From JAVBMP01 sp031552195 (GTDB lineage Bacteria; Desulfobacterota; Desulfovibrionia; Desulfovibrionales; Desulfovibrionaceae), in assembly GCA_031552195.1 (NCBI GenBank), contig JAVBMT010000010.1, positions 1 through 64,000 of the forward strand: a stretch of 64,000 nucleotides of DNA. Direction: 5' to 3'. Of the stretch, positions 22,554-31,300 are shown piece after piece (positions within the stretch are counted from its first letter, which is position 1; each line of letters opens with the position of its first letter). A model generated the notes under the pieces. That model made no database searches and was not told the origin of the DNA. It saw only the letters and a program-made list of their open reading frames with translations. The position numbers and the translations under genes are program-made.

Positions 22554-24737
22554 TCATTTCACCTCGAGTTCCGGCATGATGGCCAGAACGGTCATGGGCA
22601 GCGGGCTGTCGCTCCTGATGCATACGCTTGCCGTGCCGCGCGCCGTTTCCGGCACCACAACGCGGTGGGTTCCGCTGAAGGGCCTGATGCCATGGCCGTA
22701 AGGTTCGCGGTTGCGCCACTTGATGTTTTCCAGCCGGTTGAAGTCGCACCCGGCTTTGGCGGTAACAGTGTCTTTAAAAAGCACGTTGACGGCGTTGATG
22801 TATTTTTTCCGGCCCACGCTGTGTCCGTTTTCTCCATTCACTTCCACCGGCATGGTTTCCAGGTCGGCCTCATACGGAAGCCCGGCCACAACGCGCGACG
22901 CCGGCGCGTCCAGCGCTATCCTCCCCTGGTTCACAAGGCGCGGGGCTTCGGCCGCTCCGTCCGCCGCAAGCCAGATTTTCCGGCCTTCAAGATGCTGCAG
23001 CCCGGCCAGTTCTTTGACTGGAGGCCCGTCATAGCACAAGGCGGAATCAAGGAAAACTCCGGAATCCGCTTCGGCCATCACCTCCAGGAAATAGCCGCCC
23101 GAACGCTCCGCAACGGTGAAAAGGCGGTCGTCTCGCCCGTCGGGCAGCACGCACACGGACTTGAATTTTCCCGCGCTGTGGTGCTGGTGCCAGGCGAAAA
23201 TTTCGTGTTCCGCCTGAAAGGTCATGCCCAGCAGAACGCCGTCGTCGCGCACCATCCAGACAATGCCGTGCGGCGCGGGCTGATGGCACCAGCTCACTAT
23301 GTGCCGTCCTTCCAGCAAATGCGCGGCCAGTATGGTTCTGTCGGCCCCGTTGTAACTGTCCGACCCCAGGTCGTAGCGCAGGTCGCGCACTTCGCGTCCG
23401 CTTCTGGTTACGTGCAGCACCGTGTTGCCGACCACCAAGGCTTTCAGCGGCGCGCTGCCCCGGTAGCTTTGAGGTGTTACCTTGGCGGTTTTGGCTGTGA
23501 ACGGCCCCTCGGAACTGCTGAGTTCCCATTCCATGCCCTCCGCGCCAAGAACCAGCGAGCGCAGGGCGATCAGCCAGTTTATGCGTGAAACCTCGCTGCT
23601 GGCTATTGTAAGTTCAATGGAATCAGAGGCCTGCAAAGGCGAAGAGGCGGAAAAATTGCCGTAGTCTCCGCTGCGGCTCAACCATACGGTTTGCGGCCTT
23701 TTCGGAGTTGAGGCTAAAACCAGGCGCTGTTCGAAAAAACCTGCAACGGCCGGGTAATCGCCGCCGGGAAAAGGATCTGTCCATACAGGCGGGGTTTGGG
23801 TGCTTACCGGGGCGGTGTTATAATCATTCCAAGATGTTGAAGTTGTGCTGGCCGCGTAGCCGGGGGTTCCGCCAAAGCTGCTTTTGTAAATGCGGTATTC
23901 CTGCGCGCCGGGAACGGGCAGCCAGACCAGGCGCATGTAATCACCGGCTTGCCAGTTGTTTGAAGACGGACCGGTCAGGGTCGCGGGAACTGAGGCTATG
24001 CCTTCTTCCCCGTTGTCATTCACGGCCGTTACAACATAAGAGTAAGGCGTGACTATCTGGGCGGGCGAGGAGGAACCGTCCGACTTTTGCGCGCCGTTTA
24101 CGAACTCTATTCCGGTGCTGGCCGCGTTGTAAGTATATTGCTCGTAAAGGTCTTCATGGATCGGCATGTACGTGCCTGGAATTTCCCAAGGCCTATATGC
24201 GGTTCCGCTCGGATAAGCCACCCGGTAACCCTGGGCGGGAACCCATGTTTCACCGGCCCAGACCGGCGGCCCGATCGGGTTGTCGAACTTCATGGGTTCA
24301 AAGGCCCATTGCGCATGGGCCAGGCGTTTAAGCTTGTAAGGAACGATTCCGGAACAGGCTATGAACAGCACGTCTCCGCTTTGGGCGCAACTCAGGGTTT
24401 TAGCCTGTTCCAGCGTATAAGGGCTGTTTATCTGGCAAGGTTTGCCTGACGGGTCGAGAACCATGCCGTCCTTTGTCGCCAGACGCAGCCATTTTTCTCC
24501 GAAAATGAGGACGTAAGCCTGGCGGCAGTTGAAAACGAAAGGGAAAAGCACTGCTTCGCCCGGCAAAGAATCCAGCATAAGGAAGCCCGGGCGTTTCACC
24601 GCCCCTCCGTGGGGCTGGATCAGGAAATTTTTCAAAGTGCGGCAGCCCTGGCCGTATTTGCTCAGGTCAATGCGCGCCGAGAGAGCCGGCGAGAGTTCGC
24701 CGGAGGTGAAAGAACCCTGCAAGGTCATGAAGGTCAT
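22554..24737 (-). CDS. Podophage-type tail/stabilization structural protein
   Basis: 727 residues. The opening QGSFTSGELSPALSARIDLSKYGQGCRTLKNF and PHGGAVKRPGF is the hallmark start of a widespread podovirus structural family (tail or head-tail stabilization proteins). A fibronectin type III-like segment lies at about 230-330 (TPYSYVVTAVNDNGEEG, EYRIYKSSF), followed by GFFEQRLVLASTPKRPQTVWLSRSGDY, another conserved block. AAGGAG lies upstream. It is coupled to the gp13-like gene. No terminase, portal, capsid or integrase gene is nearby, so this is a prophage remnant or a retained phage module. Confidence 0.75.
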   Translation of the reverse strand: MTFMTLQGSFTSGELSPALSARIDLSKYGQGCRTLKNFLIQPHGGAVKRPGFLMLDSLPGEAVLFPFVFNCRQAYVLIFGEKWLRLATKDGMVLDPSGKPCQINSPYTLEQAKTLSCAQSGDVLFIACSGIVPYKLKRLAHAQWAFEPMKFDNPIGPPVWAGETWVPAQGYRVAYPSGTAYRPWEIPGTYMPIHEDLYEQYTYNAASTGIEFVNGAQKSDGSSSPAQIVTPYSYVVTAVNDNGEEGIASVPATLTGPSSNNWQAGDYMRLVWLPVPGAQEYRIYKSSFGGTPGYAASTTSTSWNDYNTAPVSTQTPPVWTDPFPGGDYPAVAGFFEQRLVLASTPKRPQTVWLSRSGDYGNFSASSPLQASDSIELTIASSEVSRINWLIALRSLVLGAEGMEWELSSSEGPFTAKTAKVTPQSYRGSAPLKALVVGNTVLHVTRSGREVRDLRYDLGSDSYNGADRTILAAHLLEGRHIVSWCHQPAPHGIVWMVRDDGVLLGMTFQAEHEIFAWHQHHSAGKFKSVCVLPDGRDDRLFTVAERSGGYFLEVMAEADSGVFLDSALCYDGPPVKELAGLQHLEGRKIWLAADGAAEAPRLVNQGRIALDAPASRVVAGLPYEADLETMPVEVNGENGHSVGRKKYINAVNVLFKDTVTAKAGCDFNRLENIKWRNREPYGHGIRPFSGTHRVVVPETARGTASVCIRSDSPLPMTVLAIMPELEVK

Positions 24738-25010
24738 GTTAAAGAATCTCCTTGGATTATATGTAAAGTGTGAAGGGCGTGAATGGTGGAACAGGCGAAC
24801 GGAAACACGGCGCCCTGTTCGCTTGCGGACGGGCGCATGCGCGTCGCCAGGGCATTTTCAAAGTTCAAATGCCCTGGTCAGAACCGGTATATACCATGCC
24901 TTTTACAGGGGGAGCGGAGGGAAGCGCGAAAAAACGCGGGGAAAGGCAGAGCCGGGCTTGACATAATTTAAAATTGAAACGCCCGAAGGTTTGGAAAGGG
25001 GGAAGAGCGG
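24738..25010. other. Gap between the phage pair and dsbD
   Basis: 273 bases holding dispersed repeat copy C and no supported gene. I see no attachment-site duplication or integrase remnant here. Confidence 0.5.
24811..24877 (-). repeat. Dispersed intergenic hairpin element, copy C (shortened)
   Basis: CCAGGGCATTT (24847-24857) pairs with AAATGCCCTGG (24867-24877), followed on the minus strand by CGCAAGCGAACAGGGCG. It shares the hairpin-plus-GC-tail layout of copies A and B but lacks a few bases of the loop arm. Confidence 0.65.
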
Positions 25011-26990
25011 TCAGTTATTCGAGTCAAAGGTGAACTTCAGGGCTTCCTTAAGCTGCGGGGGGGTGACGAGGTCACGCAGGATAACCGGATTTTGCGCGTT
25101 GTTTCCGGCTGGAAACAGGGCCAGAACGGGAATGCTGGAGCTGTTCAGCTTCTGCAGAAGGGCCTGGCCTTCCGGGTTGTCGCGGGTCAGGTCTACCCGG
25201 ATATAACGCAGGCCGTAGTTTTCTTTCCAGCGCTCAAGGCGGCGCGGTACAAGCACGGCATATTCAAGGGCCTTGCAGTTAGGGCACCAGTCGGCTGTGA
25301 ATTCGACCAGCATCGGAGTGTTTCCCAGCATGCGCGTGAAGGAACTTTCGGAATATGTTTCCCATTTCGTTTCCGCGTCTTGCGGAACCAGCGCCCCCCA
25401 CAGGGCCAGCCCGCACATGGCTGCGGCCAGCAATCTGGCCGCGCGGCGTTTCAGCGGGGGGGCGGAAGGTGGACCAAGCTGGCCCCAGCACCATGCTCCG
25501 GCCGCAAGCAGAAGCAGGGAGAACAGCATGGCCGGCATGTGCTCCAGGGGCAGGGCGTTCAAGAGGTAAAGCACCGTTCCAAGCAACATGAAGCCGATGA
25601 TTCTTTCAAGGGTTATGGCCCAGGGGCCGGAGTGAGGGAGCAGCCGCACCAGGCCAGGTTTAAGGGCCATAAGCAGGAAGGGCAGGGACATTCCCAGGCC
25701 TACGCTCAGAACGGTTGCCCCCAGATAGGGCAAGGATTGCTGTGTGGCCCAGCCCAAAACTCCGCCCAGAAGCGGGCCGCTGCAAGGCGTTGCCAGCAGG
25801 GTGGCCAGAAGCCCGCTGGAAAAGGCCTGGCGGCGTTGCCCGCCTGAATCGCCCCAGCGTATATCCAGCACCGGCAGGTTAAAAATTCCGAACATGCTCA
25901 GCGCCAGCCCGAAAAGAAGCAGAGACAGGGCGACGACCAGTTCGCGGCTCTGGAAAAATTGCCCCCAGAGCACCCCGGCCGCGCCTATGACTATAAGCAG
26001 GATTACAAACCAGACCATGATTCCGAGCGAGAAAAACAGATTGTATTGCCGAAAGGCGGCGCGCTGTTTTTCATCTTTCTCCATTCCGCCGATGTTTGAA
26101 AAAATAGCCAGCTTCAAACTGATTACCGGCAGAACGCAGGGCATCAGGTTAAGAATCAGGCCGGCCAGAAGCCCGAACAGAACGGCTTCGAGCAGGCTCT
26201 CAACCTCAAGCCCGGACTGGAAGGGCATGGGGGAAATATTGTCGAAGCGCTCCCTGGCGGCCAGAAGTTGCTCTTTTTCAGCCTCGGCGTCAGGGGCGGA
26301 GGCCGGTTCCGGACGCCCGGCGTTTTCGATGTAGGTGGCTTGTGTCAACTCCTTGAACCAGAAGGCTTCTTGCGCCGCAAGGGGGCGTATGCCGGTTTCT
26401 TTTATTTCGAATGTTTTTTTGAACGGAGTGCAAGAAGCGGCGTTGCAAAGCAGGGCCGAAACTTCAGCTTTCAACCCCTGCTCCTGCAGATCTTGTGAAA
26501 CTTGCAGGAAAAAAGGCGTGGCCTTGTCGTAAACCGGAGTTATGGCTCCGGCGTAGCGGTCTTTTTTGTCCTGCCCAGGCGGGTAGATCACCGGCAGGAG
26601 GGCCGCGTTTTCCGGCGTGAGAGGCGTTACCGCAAGTTTGGTCGGCAGGCCGGCCTCACCGCCGGAAAAGCGGGAAAGGCTGTAAGGGGCGTAAATGTAG
26701 CTTCCAGGAGAAGGCGTGAGCCAGACGACCAGCGTAACCGTGGCTTCCGGCCCGGAGGCGGCTTTCAGCAGCTGTTCCGGCACCGGGTCAAGGGAAAAGG
26801 CTTCAGCCCGCAAATCCAGGCTGGCGGCCTGACGCCCGGTGTTGTTGCTTAAAAGTCCTGCGGCCGGGGCCGGAGCGGCAAAGCGGAAAAACGCCAGGCA
26901 AAGAAACACCGCAAGCGCCAGCCCGGCCCGTAACAGCCCGGGACTGAACCTCGCTTTGCGATAATCAATATAAGTGCCGCGTTCTCTCAT
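25011..26990 (-). CDS. dsbD: Thiol:disulfide interchange protein DsbD
   Basis: 659 residues. There is an N-terminal signal/membrane segment (about 20-40), a periplasmic alpha domain (about 60-210) with a Cys pair in LLCNAASCTPF, a transmembrane beta domain with one Cys in LMPCVLPVISLK and one in ATPCSGPLLGGVLG, and a C-terminal thioredoxin-like gamma domain with WCPNCK. It passes electrons from cytoplasmic thioredoxin to periplasmic thiols, needed for cytochrome c maturation and disulfide isomerisation. Every redox Cys pair is present. It lies downstream of hemL, which fits c-type cytochrome assembly. Confidence 0.95.
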   Translation of the reverse strand: MRERGTYIDYRKARFSPGLLRAGLALAVFLCLAFFRFAAPAPAAGLLSNNTGRQAASLDLRAEAFSLDPVPEQLLKAASGPEATVTLVVWLTPSPGSYIYAPYSLSRFSGGEAGLPTKLAVTPLTPENAALLPVIYPPGQDKKDRYAGAITPVYDKATPFFLQVSQDLQEQGLKAEVSALLCNAASCTPFKKTFEIKETGIRPLAAQEAFWFKELTQATYIENAGRPEPASAPDAEAEKEQLLAARERFDNISPMPFQSGLEVESLLEAVLFGLLAGLILNLMPCVLPVISLKLAIFSNIGGMEKDEKQRAAFRQYNLFFSLGIMVWFVILLIVIGAAGVLWGQFFQSRELVVALSLLLFGLALSMFGIFNLPVLDIRWGDSGGQRRQAFSSGLLATLLATPCSGPLLGGVLGWATQQSLPYLGATVLSVGLGMSLPFLLMALKPGLVRLLPHSGPWAITLERIIGFMLLGTVLYLLNALPLEHMPAMLFSLLLLAAGAWCWGQLGPPSAPPLKRRAARLLAAAMCGLALWGALVPQDAETKWETYSESSFTRMLGNTPMLVEFTADWCPNCKALEYAVLVPRRLERWKENYGLRYIRVDLTRDNPEGQALLQKLNSSSIPVLALFPAGNNAQNPVILRDLVTPPQLKEALKFTFDSNN

Positions 26991-27159
26991 CTTTACCCAA
27001 TTACGCCATAATCCTCAAGCCGGTCAAGGGAACTTGCCGCCTCGGCGGCAAATAACGCTTCACGTCCGGATAAGGCCGTTATACGGGGCTTTTCAACTTC
27101 GAAATCCTGCCCGTTTACCGCCTGTTTCAATGCAAGGGGCCGGCGGGCGCCGCATAAGC

Positions 27160-28458
27160 TCACGCCCGCGCGGGTTCAAATTCGCGCGCCGCGTTCAGCG
27201 TTGCGGCGAAATCTTCATCCGTGTGCGCGAAAGAAGGCATGGCCGCTTCAAAGGCCGAGGGCGCGAAAAGCACTCCGTTGGCCCGCATATGCTTGTAAAA
27301 CGCCGTATATAGAGCCGTGTCGGATTTTTTGGCCTGCGCGAAGTTTGTGACTTCTTCCGGGGTAAAGAAAATGGTGAACATGGAAGCGAAACGGTTGATG
27401 CGCGCTGGAATGCCTTTTTGCCTGAAGATGTCCGCCAGGCCGCCGCAGAAAGTTTTGACGCGCTCTTCCAAAGCCGGATAGTCGCAACGGCGCAGTTCGG
27501 CCAAAGTCGCCAGCCCGGCGGCCATGGCCAGGGGGTTTCCGGAAAGGGTTCCGGCCTGATAGACGGGGCCGCTCGGCGCGATAAGGCTCATCAGGTCGCG
27601 CCTGCCGCCGTAAGCCCCCACCGGCAGCCCTCCGCCGATGATTTTGCCCAGGGTTGTGAGATCCGGCCTGATGCCGAGCCTGCCCTGCGCGCCGCCGTAA
27701 GAGGCTCGGAAGCCGGTTATGACTTCGTCGAAAATAAGCAGGCTGCCGTTGGCGTCGCAAAGTGCGCGCAAGCCTTCCAGAAAACCGGGCAATGGTTCGG
27801 CCAGCCCCATGTTTCCGGCCACCGGCTCCACTATTATGGCGGCAATTTCCCCTTTATGCTTGTCGAAAAGCCGTGCCGCGGCATCAAGGTCGTTATAGGG
27901 CGCGAGCAAGGTGTCGCGCACCGCCGCTTCGGGCACGCCGGGGGTTCCGGGTATGGAGAGGGTGGCCACGCCGGAACCGGCTCCGGCCAGGAAGGGATCG
28001 GCATGTCCGTGGTAACATCCGTCGAACTTGACGAGTTTGTTGCGCCCGGTGGCGGCGCGGGCCAGGCGCAGGGCGCTCATGGTGGCTTCAGTGCCGGAAC
28101 TGACGAAGCGTATCATCTCCATATGCGGCATGGCCTGCAAAACGGCTTCGGCCAGGCGCACCTCGCCTTCGCATGGCGCGCCGTAGCTGCTGCCTCTGGC
28201 CGCCGCCTCCTGCACGGCCCTGGTTACCGAGGGGTGGGCGTGGCCGAGAAGCAGGGGCCCCCATGATTGAACAAAATCGATATATTCGCGCCCGTCCGCG
28301 CTGATGACGCGCCCGCCTTTGCCGGAAGCCACGAAAACAGGCTCGCTGCCAACCGAGGAACAGGCGCGCACCGGGCTGTTCACGCCGCCGGGAATCATTT
28401 TTTGCGCCTCGCGAAAAAGCTCGGCGGAACGGGTTTCCGGTTTTATATTATCGCGCAT
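27160..28458 (-). CDS. hemL: Glutamate-1-semialdehyde 2,1-aminomutase
   Basis: 432 residues, the usual length. The PLP-binding Lys is about residue 272 (TLGKIIGGGLPVGAYGG); GGVNSPVRA, SSGTEATMSALRLARAATGR and IFDEVITGFR are conserved. It makes 5-aminolevulinate from glutamate-1-semialdehyde in the C5 tetrapyrrole pathway. AAGGAGG precedes the ATG. Immediately upstream is a siroheme decarboxylase gene, so this is a tetrapyrrole pair serving heme made through siroheme. Confidence 0.97.
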   Translation of the reverse strand: MRDNIKPETRSAELFREAQKMIPGGVNSPVRACSSVGSEPVFVASGKGGRVISADGREYIDFVQSWGPLLLGHAHPSVTRAVQEAAARGSSYGAPCEGEVRLAEAVLQAMPHMEMIRFVSSGTEATMSALRLARAATGRNKLVKFDGCYHGHADPFLAGAGSGVATLSIPGTPGVPEAAVRDTLLAPYNDLDAAARLFDKHKGEIAAIIVEPVAGNMGLAEPLPGFLEGLRALCDANGSLLIFDEVITGFRASYGGAQGRLGIRPDLTTLGKIIGGGLPVGAYGGRRDLMSLIAPSGPVYQAGTLSGNPLAMAAGLATLAELRRCDYPALEERVKTFCGGLADIFRQKGIPARINRFASMFTIFFTPEEVTNFAQAKKSDTALYTAFYKHMRANGVLFAPSAFEAAMPSFAHTDEDFAATLNAAREFEPARA

Positions 28459-28515
28459 AAGTCCTCCTTGCGGCGAGAGCGGTCAGGCCCGGCGCAACAC
28501 GCGGGCCGGGCGGTT

Positions 28516-29001
28516 TCAGAAGTAGGTCATGGAAATTTTTTTCAGCTCTTTCAAGCTGCTCAGCACAGCGTATTCCTTCAGGCCGGTTGAAGCCAGCAAA
28601 ACTTCTATGGCTTCGCGGCATTCATCTTCGCTCCGCCCGTGAATCATGGTGAAAAAGGAGTATGGCCAGTCTTCCGCGCAGGACGGGCGGTGATAGCAGT
28701 GTGAAACAAGCGGGTGCTCGGCGGCGATGCGCCCGGCGCGGTCGGCTTCCTCATCGTCCGTGACCTTCCAGGCCACCATTGAATTGTGCGAAAAGCCGGC
28801 CCGCTGGTGTTTTATGCTGGCCCCGAAGCGTCTTATGGCCCCGCTGTCCTTAAGTTCGCGCAGCAACTCCAGAACCGCGCTTTCATCCGTGCCCAGTTCG
28901 GAGGCGATATCCGCATAAGGGGTGAGGCTGTCCGGAATATTTTTTTGCGCGATGCGTAAAATGGAGCGTTCCAGCTCGGTAAAACGGCGATGTTCCTGCA
29001 T
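28516..29001 (-). CDS. ahbA: Siroheme decarboxylase subunit (AhbA/AhbB, Lrp/AsnC fold)
   Basis: 161 residues from the ATG at 29001 (MQEHRRFTELERSILRIAQ). It has an N-terminal winged-helix (about 8-65) and a C-terminal ferredoxin-like RAM domain as in Lrp regulators, but with the siroheme decarboxylase motif IRRFGASIKHQRAGF and HPLVSHCYHRP-type histidines that bind siroheme. AhbA and AhbB form a complex that turns siroheme into 12,18-didecarboxysiroheme in sulfate reducers. Its position next to hemL suggests AhbA; AhbB cannot be excluded by eye. It is not a DNA-binding regulator in the ordinary sense. Confidence 0.8.
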   Translation of the reverse strand: MQEHRRFTELERSILRIAQKNIPDSLTPYADIASELGTDESAVLELLRELKDSGAIRRFGASIKHQRAGFSHNSMVAWKVTDDEEADRAGRIAAEHPLVSHCYHRPSCAEDWPYSFFTMIHGRSEDECREAIEVLLASTGLKEYAVLSSLKELKKISMTYF

Positions 29002-29063
29002 GGTTGCACCTGTGGTTTGCCGCGCGGCCGGTCCGCCCCGAAGCAAATTAACGTTGAAGGGGA

Positions 29064-30293
29064 TTATTCGCCTTGGCGGCTTCCCGGCGGGCCTCCGTCA
29101 ATCGGGGTGGCCGCCAGGTCGCCTTCAGCCTGCTCCGGCGGCAATGGCGCGCCCAGGTAAGCTTTGAAAAAACGAATGAAATGCGCGTCACGCCTGGCGG
29201 ACAGCTCTTCACGCTCTTCGCCCGCTTTGCTTCCGCATATTTCCGGCAGGTTGAGCAGAAGGTCCTGCGGGCATGGAGCGTTCAGGGAATAATGGTCTGA
29301 TTCCGGAAGGGTGAGGATGTCTGAGGGGTCGCGCAACGAAGGCGGAATGCGTTCAAGCATGCGTCTGGCCTGAAGGTCGGGCGGATAAAGCTCGTCTTGC
29401 GCGGCAATAATGGCCCCAACCGGCAAATTGAGCCCGGCAAGGCTTTCCGGCGGAAAGAACATTACGCCTCCAGGCGCCATCAGGCCGACGGCCCGGATGA
29501 TGCGCCCGGCGTCGGAGGGTGGTTTCTCCACGGGGTTCAGGCGGGCGAAAGGCTCGCGCATGGCGTCAGGCTTTGGGGTAAAGGCTTGCGGCCCGCCCAG
29601 GCCTGTTACTTTTTCCATCATTGCCGGCCATAAGGCGAAGGCGGCTTGGGCCATTTTCCCGCAAAAAACGTCATTTGTGGAACTTTCCTCGCAGTAGGTG
29701 GCGTAGTCCGGGGCTTGCGGGGACGCCCCGGCCAGTTGCAGGGCGGTGACCGCGCCGGTTCCCACCCCGAGCACGCCGATGCGCGTCTGGTCGATAAGGG
29801 GGCCGAGATGTTTGTTGGCCAAGGCGGCTTCAAATGCCAGCAGCAATTGGCGCGGCCTGAGAAACAGGTTTGAGAGGCTGAAAGCCTTTTCCGCTCCGTC
29901 CATGTTGTCGCCGGTATGCGTGACGGCGATGACGATGAAGCCGTTGCTGGCCAAGGCACAAGCCAGGTTGTTGTTGGTGAAGCGGTTCATGGCCATGTCG
30001 TGCGAAATCAGAATGACCGGATAACGACCGGGTGTTTCGGCGGCGTTATGCGCGGCCGGCATCGTCCATTCGCTGATGGTGGAAAACGTCGTTTTGCGCC
30101 TGGTGGGATACCACACCGCCGCCTCAAGCATTCTTTTGCTTTTATCCACCCAAATGGCCAGAGTGCGCACCCCGGCGTTGAAGTCTTGCGGTTTGCCGCC
30201 CATGGCCAAGGCGCGTCCGGCGTAAAGAAAGGCAGGCGAGCACAGGGCGGCCAGAAGCATAAAAGCGGCTGTGAGTTTTTTTATTTCAGTCAT
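29064..30293 (-). CDS. Exported alpha/beta-hydrolase-fold protein lacking the usual nucleophile
   Basis: 409 residues with an N-terminal signal (MTEIKKLTAAFMLLAALCSPAF). The body resembles dienelactone hydrolase/PAF-acetylhydrolase relatives: WYPTRRKT, YPVILISHDMAMNR, a nucleophile-elbow position RIGVLGVGTGAVTALQLAG, and a late DHYSLNAPC that could supply the His. At the elbow the normal GxSxG reads GVGTG (about 176-180), with Gly in place of Ser, so classical catalysis looks lost. Adjacent genes are a DUF3298 exported protein upstream and ahbA downstream. Function unknown; a binding or structural role is possible. Confidence 0.65.
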   Translation of the reverse strand: MTEIKKLTAAFMLLAALCSPAFLYAGRALAMGGKPQDFNAGVRTLAIWVDKSKRMLEAAVWYPTRRKTTFSTISEWTMPAAHNAAETPGRYPVILISHDMAMNRFTNNNLACALASNGFIVIAVTHTGDNMDGAEKAFSLSNLFLRPRQLLLAFEAALANKHLGPLIDQTRIGVLGVGTGAVTALQLAGASPQAPDYATYCEESSTNDVFCGKMAQAAFALWPAMMEKVTGLGGPQAFTPKPDAMREPFARLNPVEKPPSDAGRIIRAVGLMAPGGVMFFPPESLAGLNLPVGAIIAAQDELYPPDLQARRMLERIPPSLRDPSDILTLPESDHYSLNAPCPQDLLLNLPEICGSKAGEEREELSARRDAHFIRFFKAYLGAPLPPEQAEGDLAATPIDGGPPGSRQGE

Positions 30294-30307
30294 GGAAGGC
30301 GAACAGG

Positions 30308-31180
30308 CTATAGAGGTTTCATGTCCGCGCGCGCGGCGGGCGCGGAACGTTCCGGCGTGAGCGGCAGACCGCCGTTGATCTGGAAATTTGATCTGCTGCC
30401 GCCGGTCCAGAGCGAGGGCAGGGGAGAGAACTGTTTCAGCGCTTTAAGCGGAACGCTTACGGACTGTTCGCCCAAAGAGGCTTCGGCAACCTGATAGGGC
30501 GGGAAATATATGTCCAGCCCGGCCGGGGTGAGGACAAAAAATTGAAAATTGATCGGTTTGGGGTTTGTTCCCTTGCGTATGCGCTCGTTTTGCGACTTGC
30601 CGAGTTTCGTCAGCAGGTCTTCGCGGCAAAAGTCGGATAAAAACTGAAGGAGTTCGCGCTGTTCCTGAAAAATATCCGTAAGGGCAAGTTTGCGGCCGTT
30701 TTTCAGGTCATAGACAAAGGTGACAAGTCCGGTGTCCGGCGCTTCCCAAGGGCTGTTTCCGGTATAGGTATTTATGCGGAAAAGCAGGGAAATACATTCG
30801 GCGGACGATTCATACAGTTCGTAATCGATATTCATCCTGTAGAAAATCTGGCGGTCCGGAGTGCTGATGTCTTCAATGCCGTGAGCGAAGGTGGCCAGTT
30901 GTTCCTTGATCCATATCTCCACTTCGGCATCCAGGATTTTGTTGCCGGTTGCCGGGTAGGTGGCGGTGATCAGGTAAAGGTCGGTTTTCCTGACGATGCT
31001 TTTGGAAGACACCAGAGATAGATGCGTTTTGGCGGCGTTCGCCTGGGGCGCGCCCTTGCCCGGCGAAAGCGGATCTTTTGCGGCCGCCAGCCCGGCTCTG
31101 GCCGGAAGAATCAGGGCGAGGCAGGAAATTGATATAAAGACGCCGCACATAATGAGGCGACAACACGCGCTAGGTTTCAA
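30308..31180 (-). CDS. Exported DUF3298/RsiV-like protein
   Basis: 290 residues. The start is TTG at 31180, chosen because GGAG lies about six bases upstream and the next ATG (31150) has no ribosome-binding site. A signal peptide (to about ILPARAGLA) leads into a DUF4163/DUF3298-type domain: LVTFVYDLKNGRKLALTDIFQEQ and FVLTPAGLDIYFPPYQVAEAS, the typical C-terminal block. Such domains occur in lysozyme-binding anti-sigma factors and peptidoglycan deacetylases. No catalytic domain is attached. It lies 14 bases before the hydrolase-like gene and is probably co-transcribed. Confidence 0.7.
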   Translation of the reverse strand: MKPSACCRLIMCGVFISISCLALILPARAGLAAAKDPLSPGKGAPQANAAKTHLSLVSSKSIVRKTDLYLITATYPATGNKILDAEVEIWIKEQLATFAHGIEDISTPDRQIFYRMNIDYELYESSAECISLLFRINTYTGNSPWEAPDTGLVTFVYDLKNGRKLALTDIFQEQRELLQFLSDFCREDLLTKLGKSQNERIRKGTNPKPINFQFFVLTPAGLDIYFPPYQVAEASLGEQSVSVPLKALKQFSPLPSLWTGGSRSNFQINGGLPLTPERSAPAARADMKPL

Positions 31181-31300
31181 TCTGGCTCTCCGTAGCGCCG
31201 CCGGCGCGTTGGCGCGCCGGACGGCAACAGAAGGTGCGGAAGCGTTTAAAATTGGAAGTCCGTAAACCGGTCAGCCGACGGGGCGTATTTTCCGCCAGGC

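Noticed and set aside
28516..29001. Lrp/AsnC transcription regulator
   Set aside because: The fold is Lrp-like, but the RRFGASIKHQRAGF motif and the hemL neighbour indicate siroheme decarboxylase.
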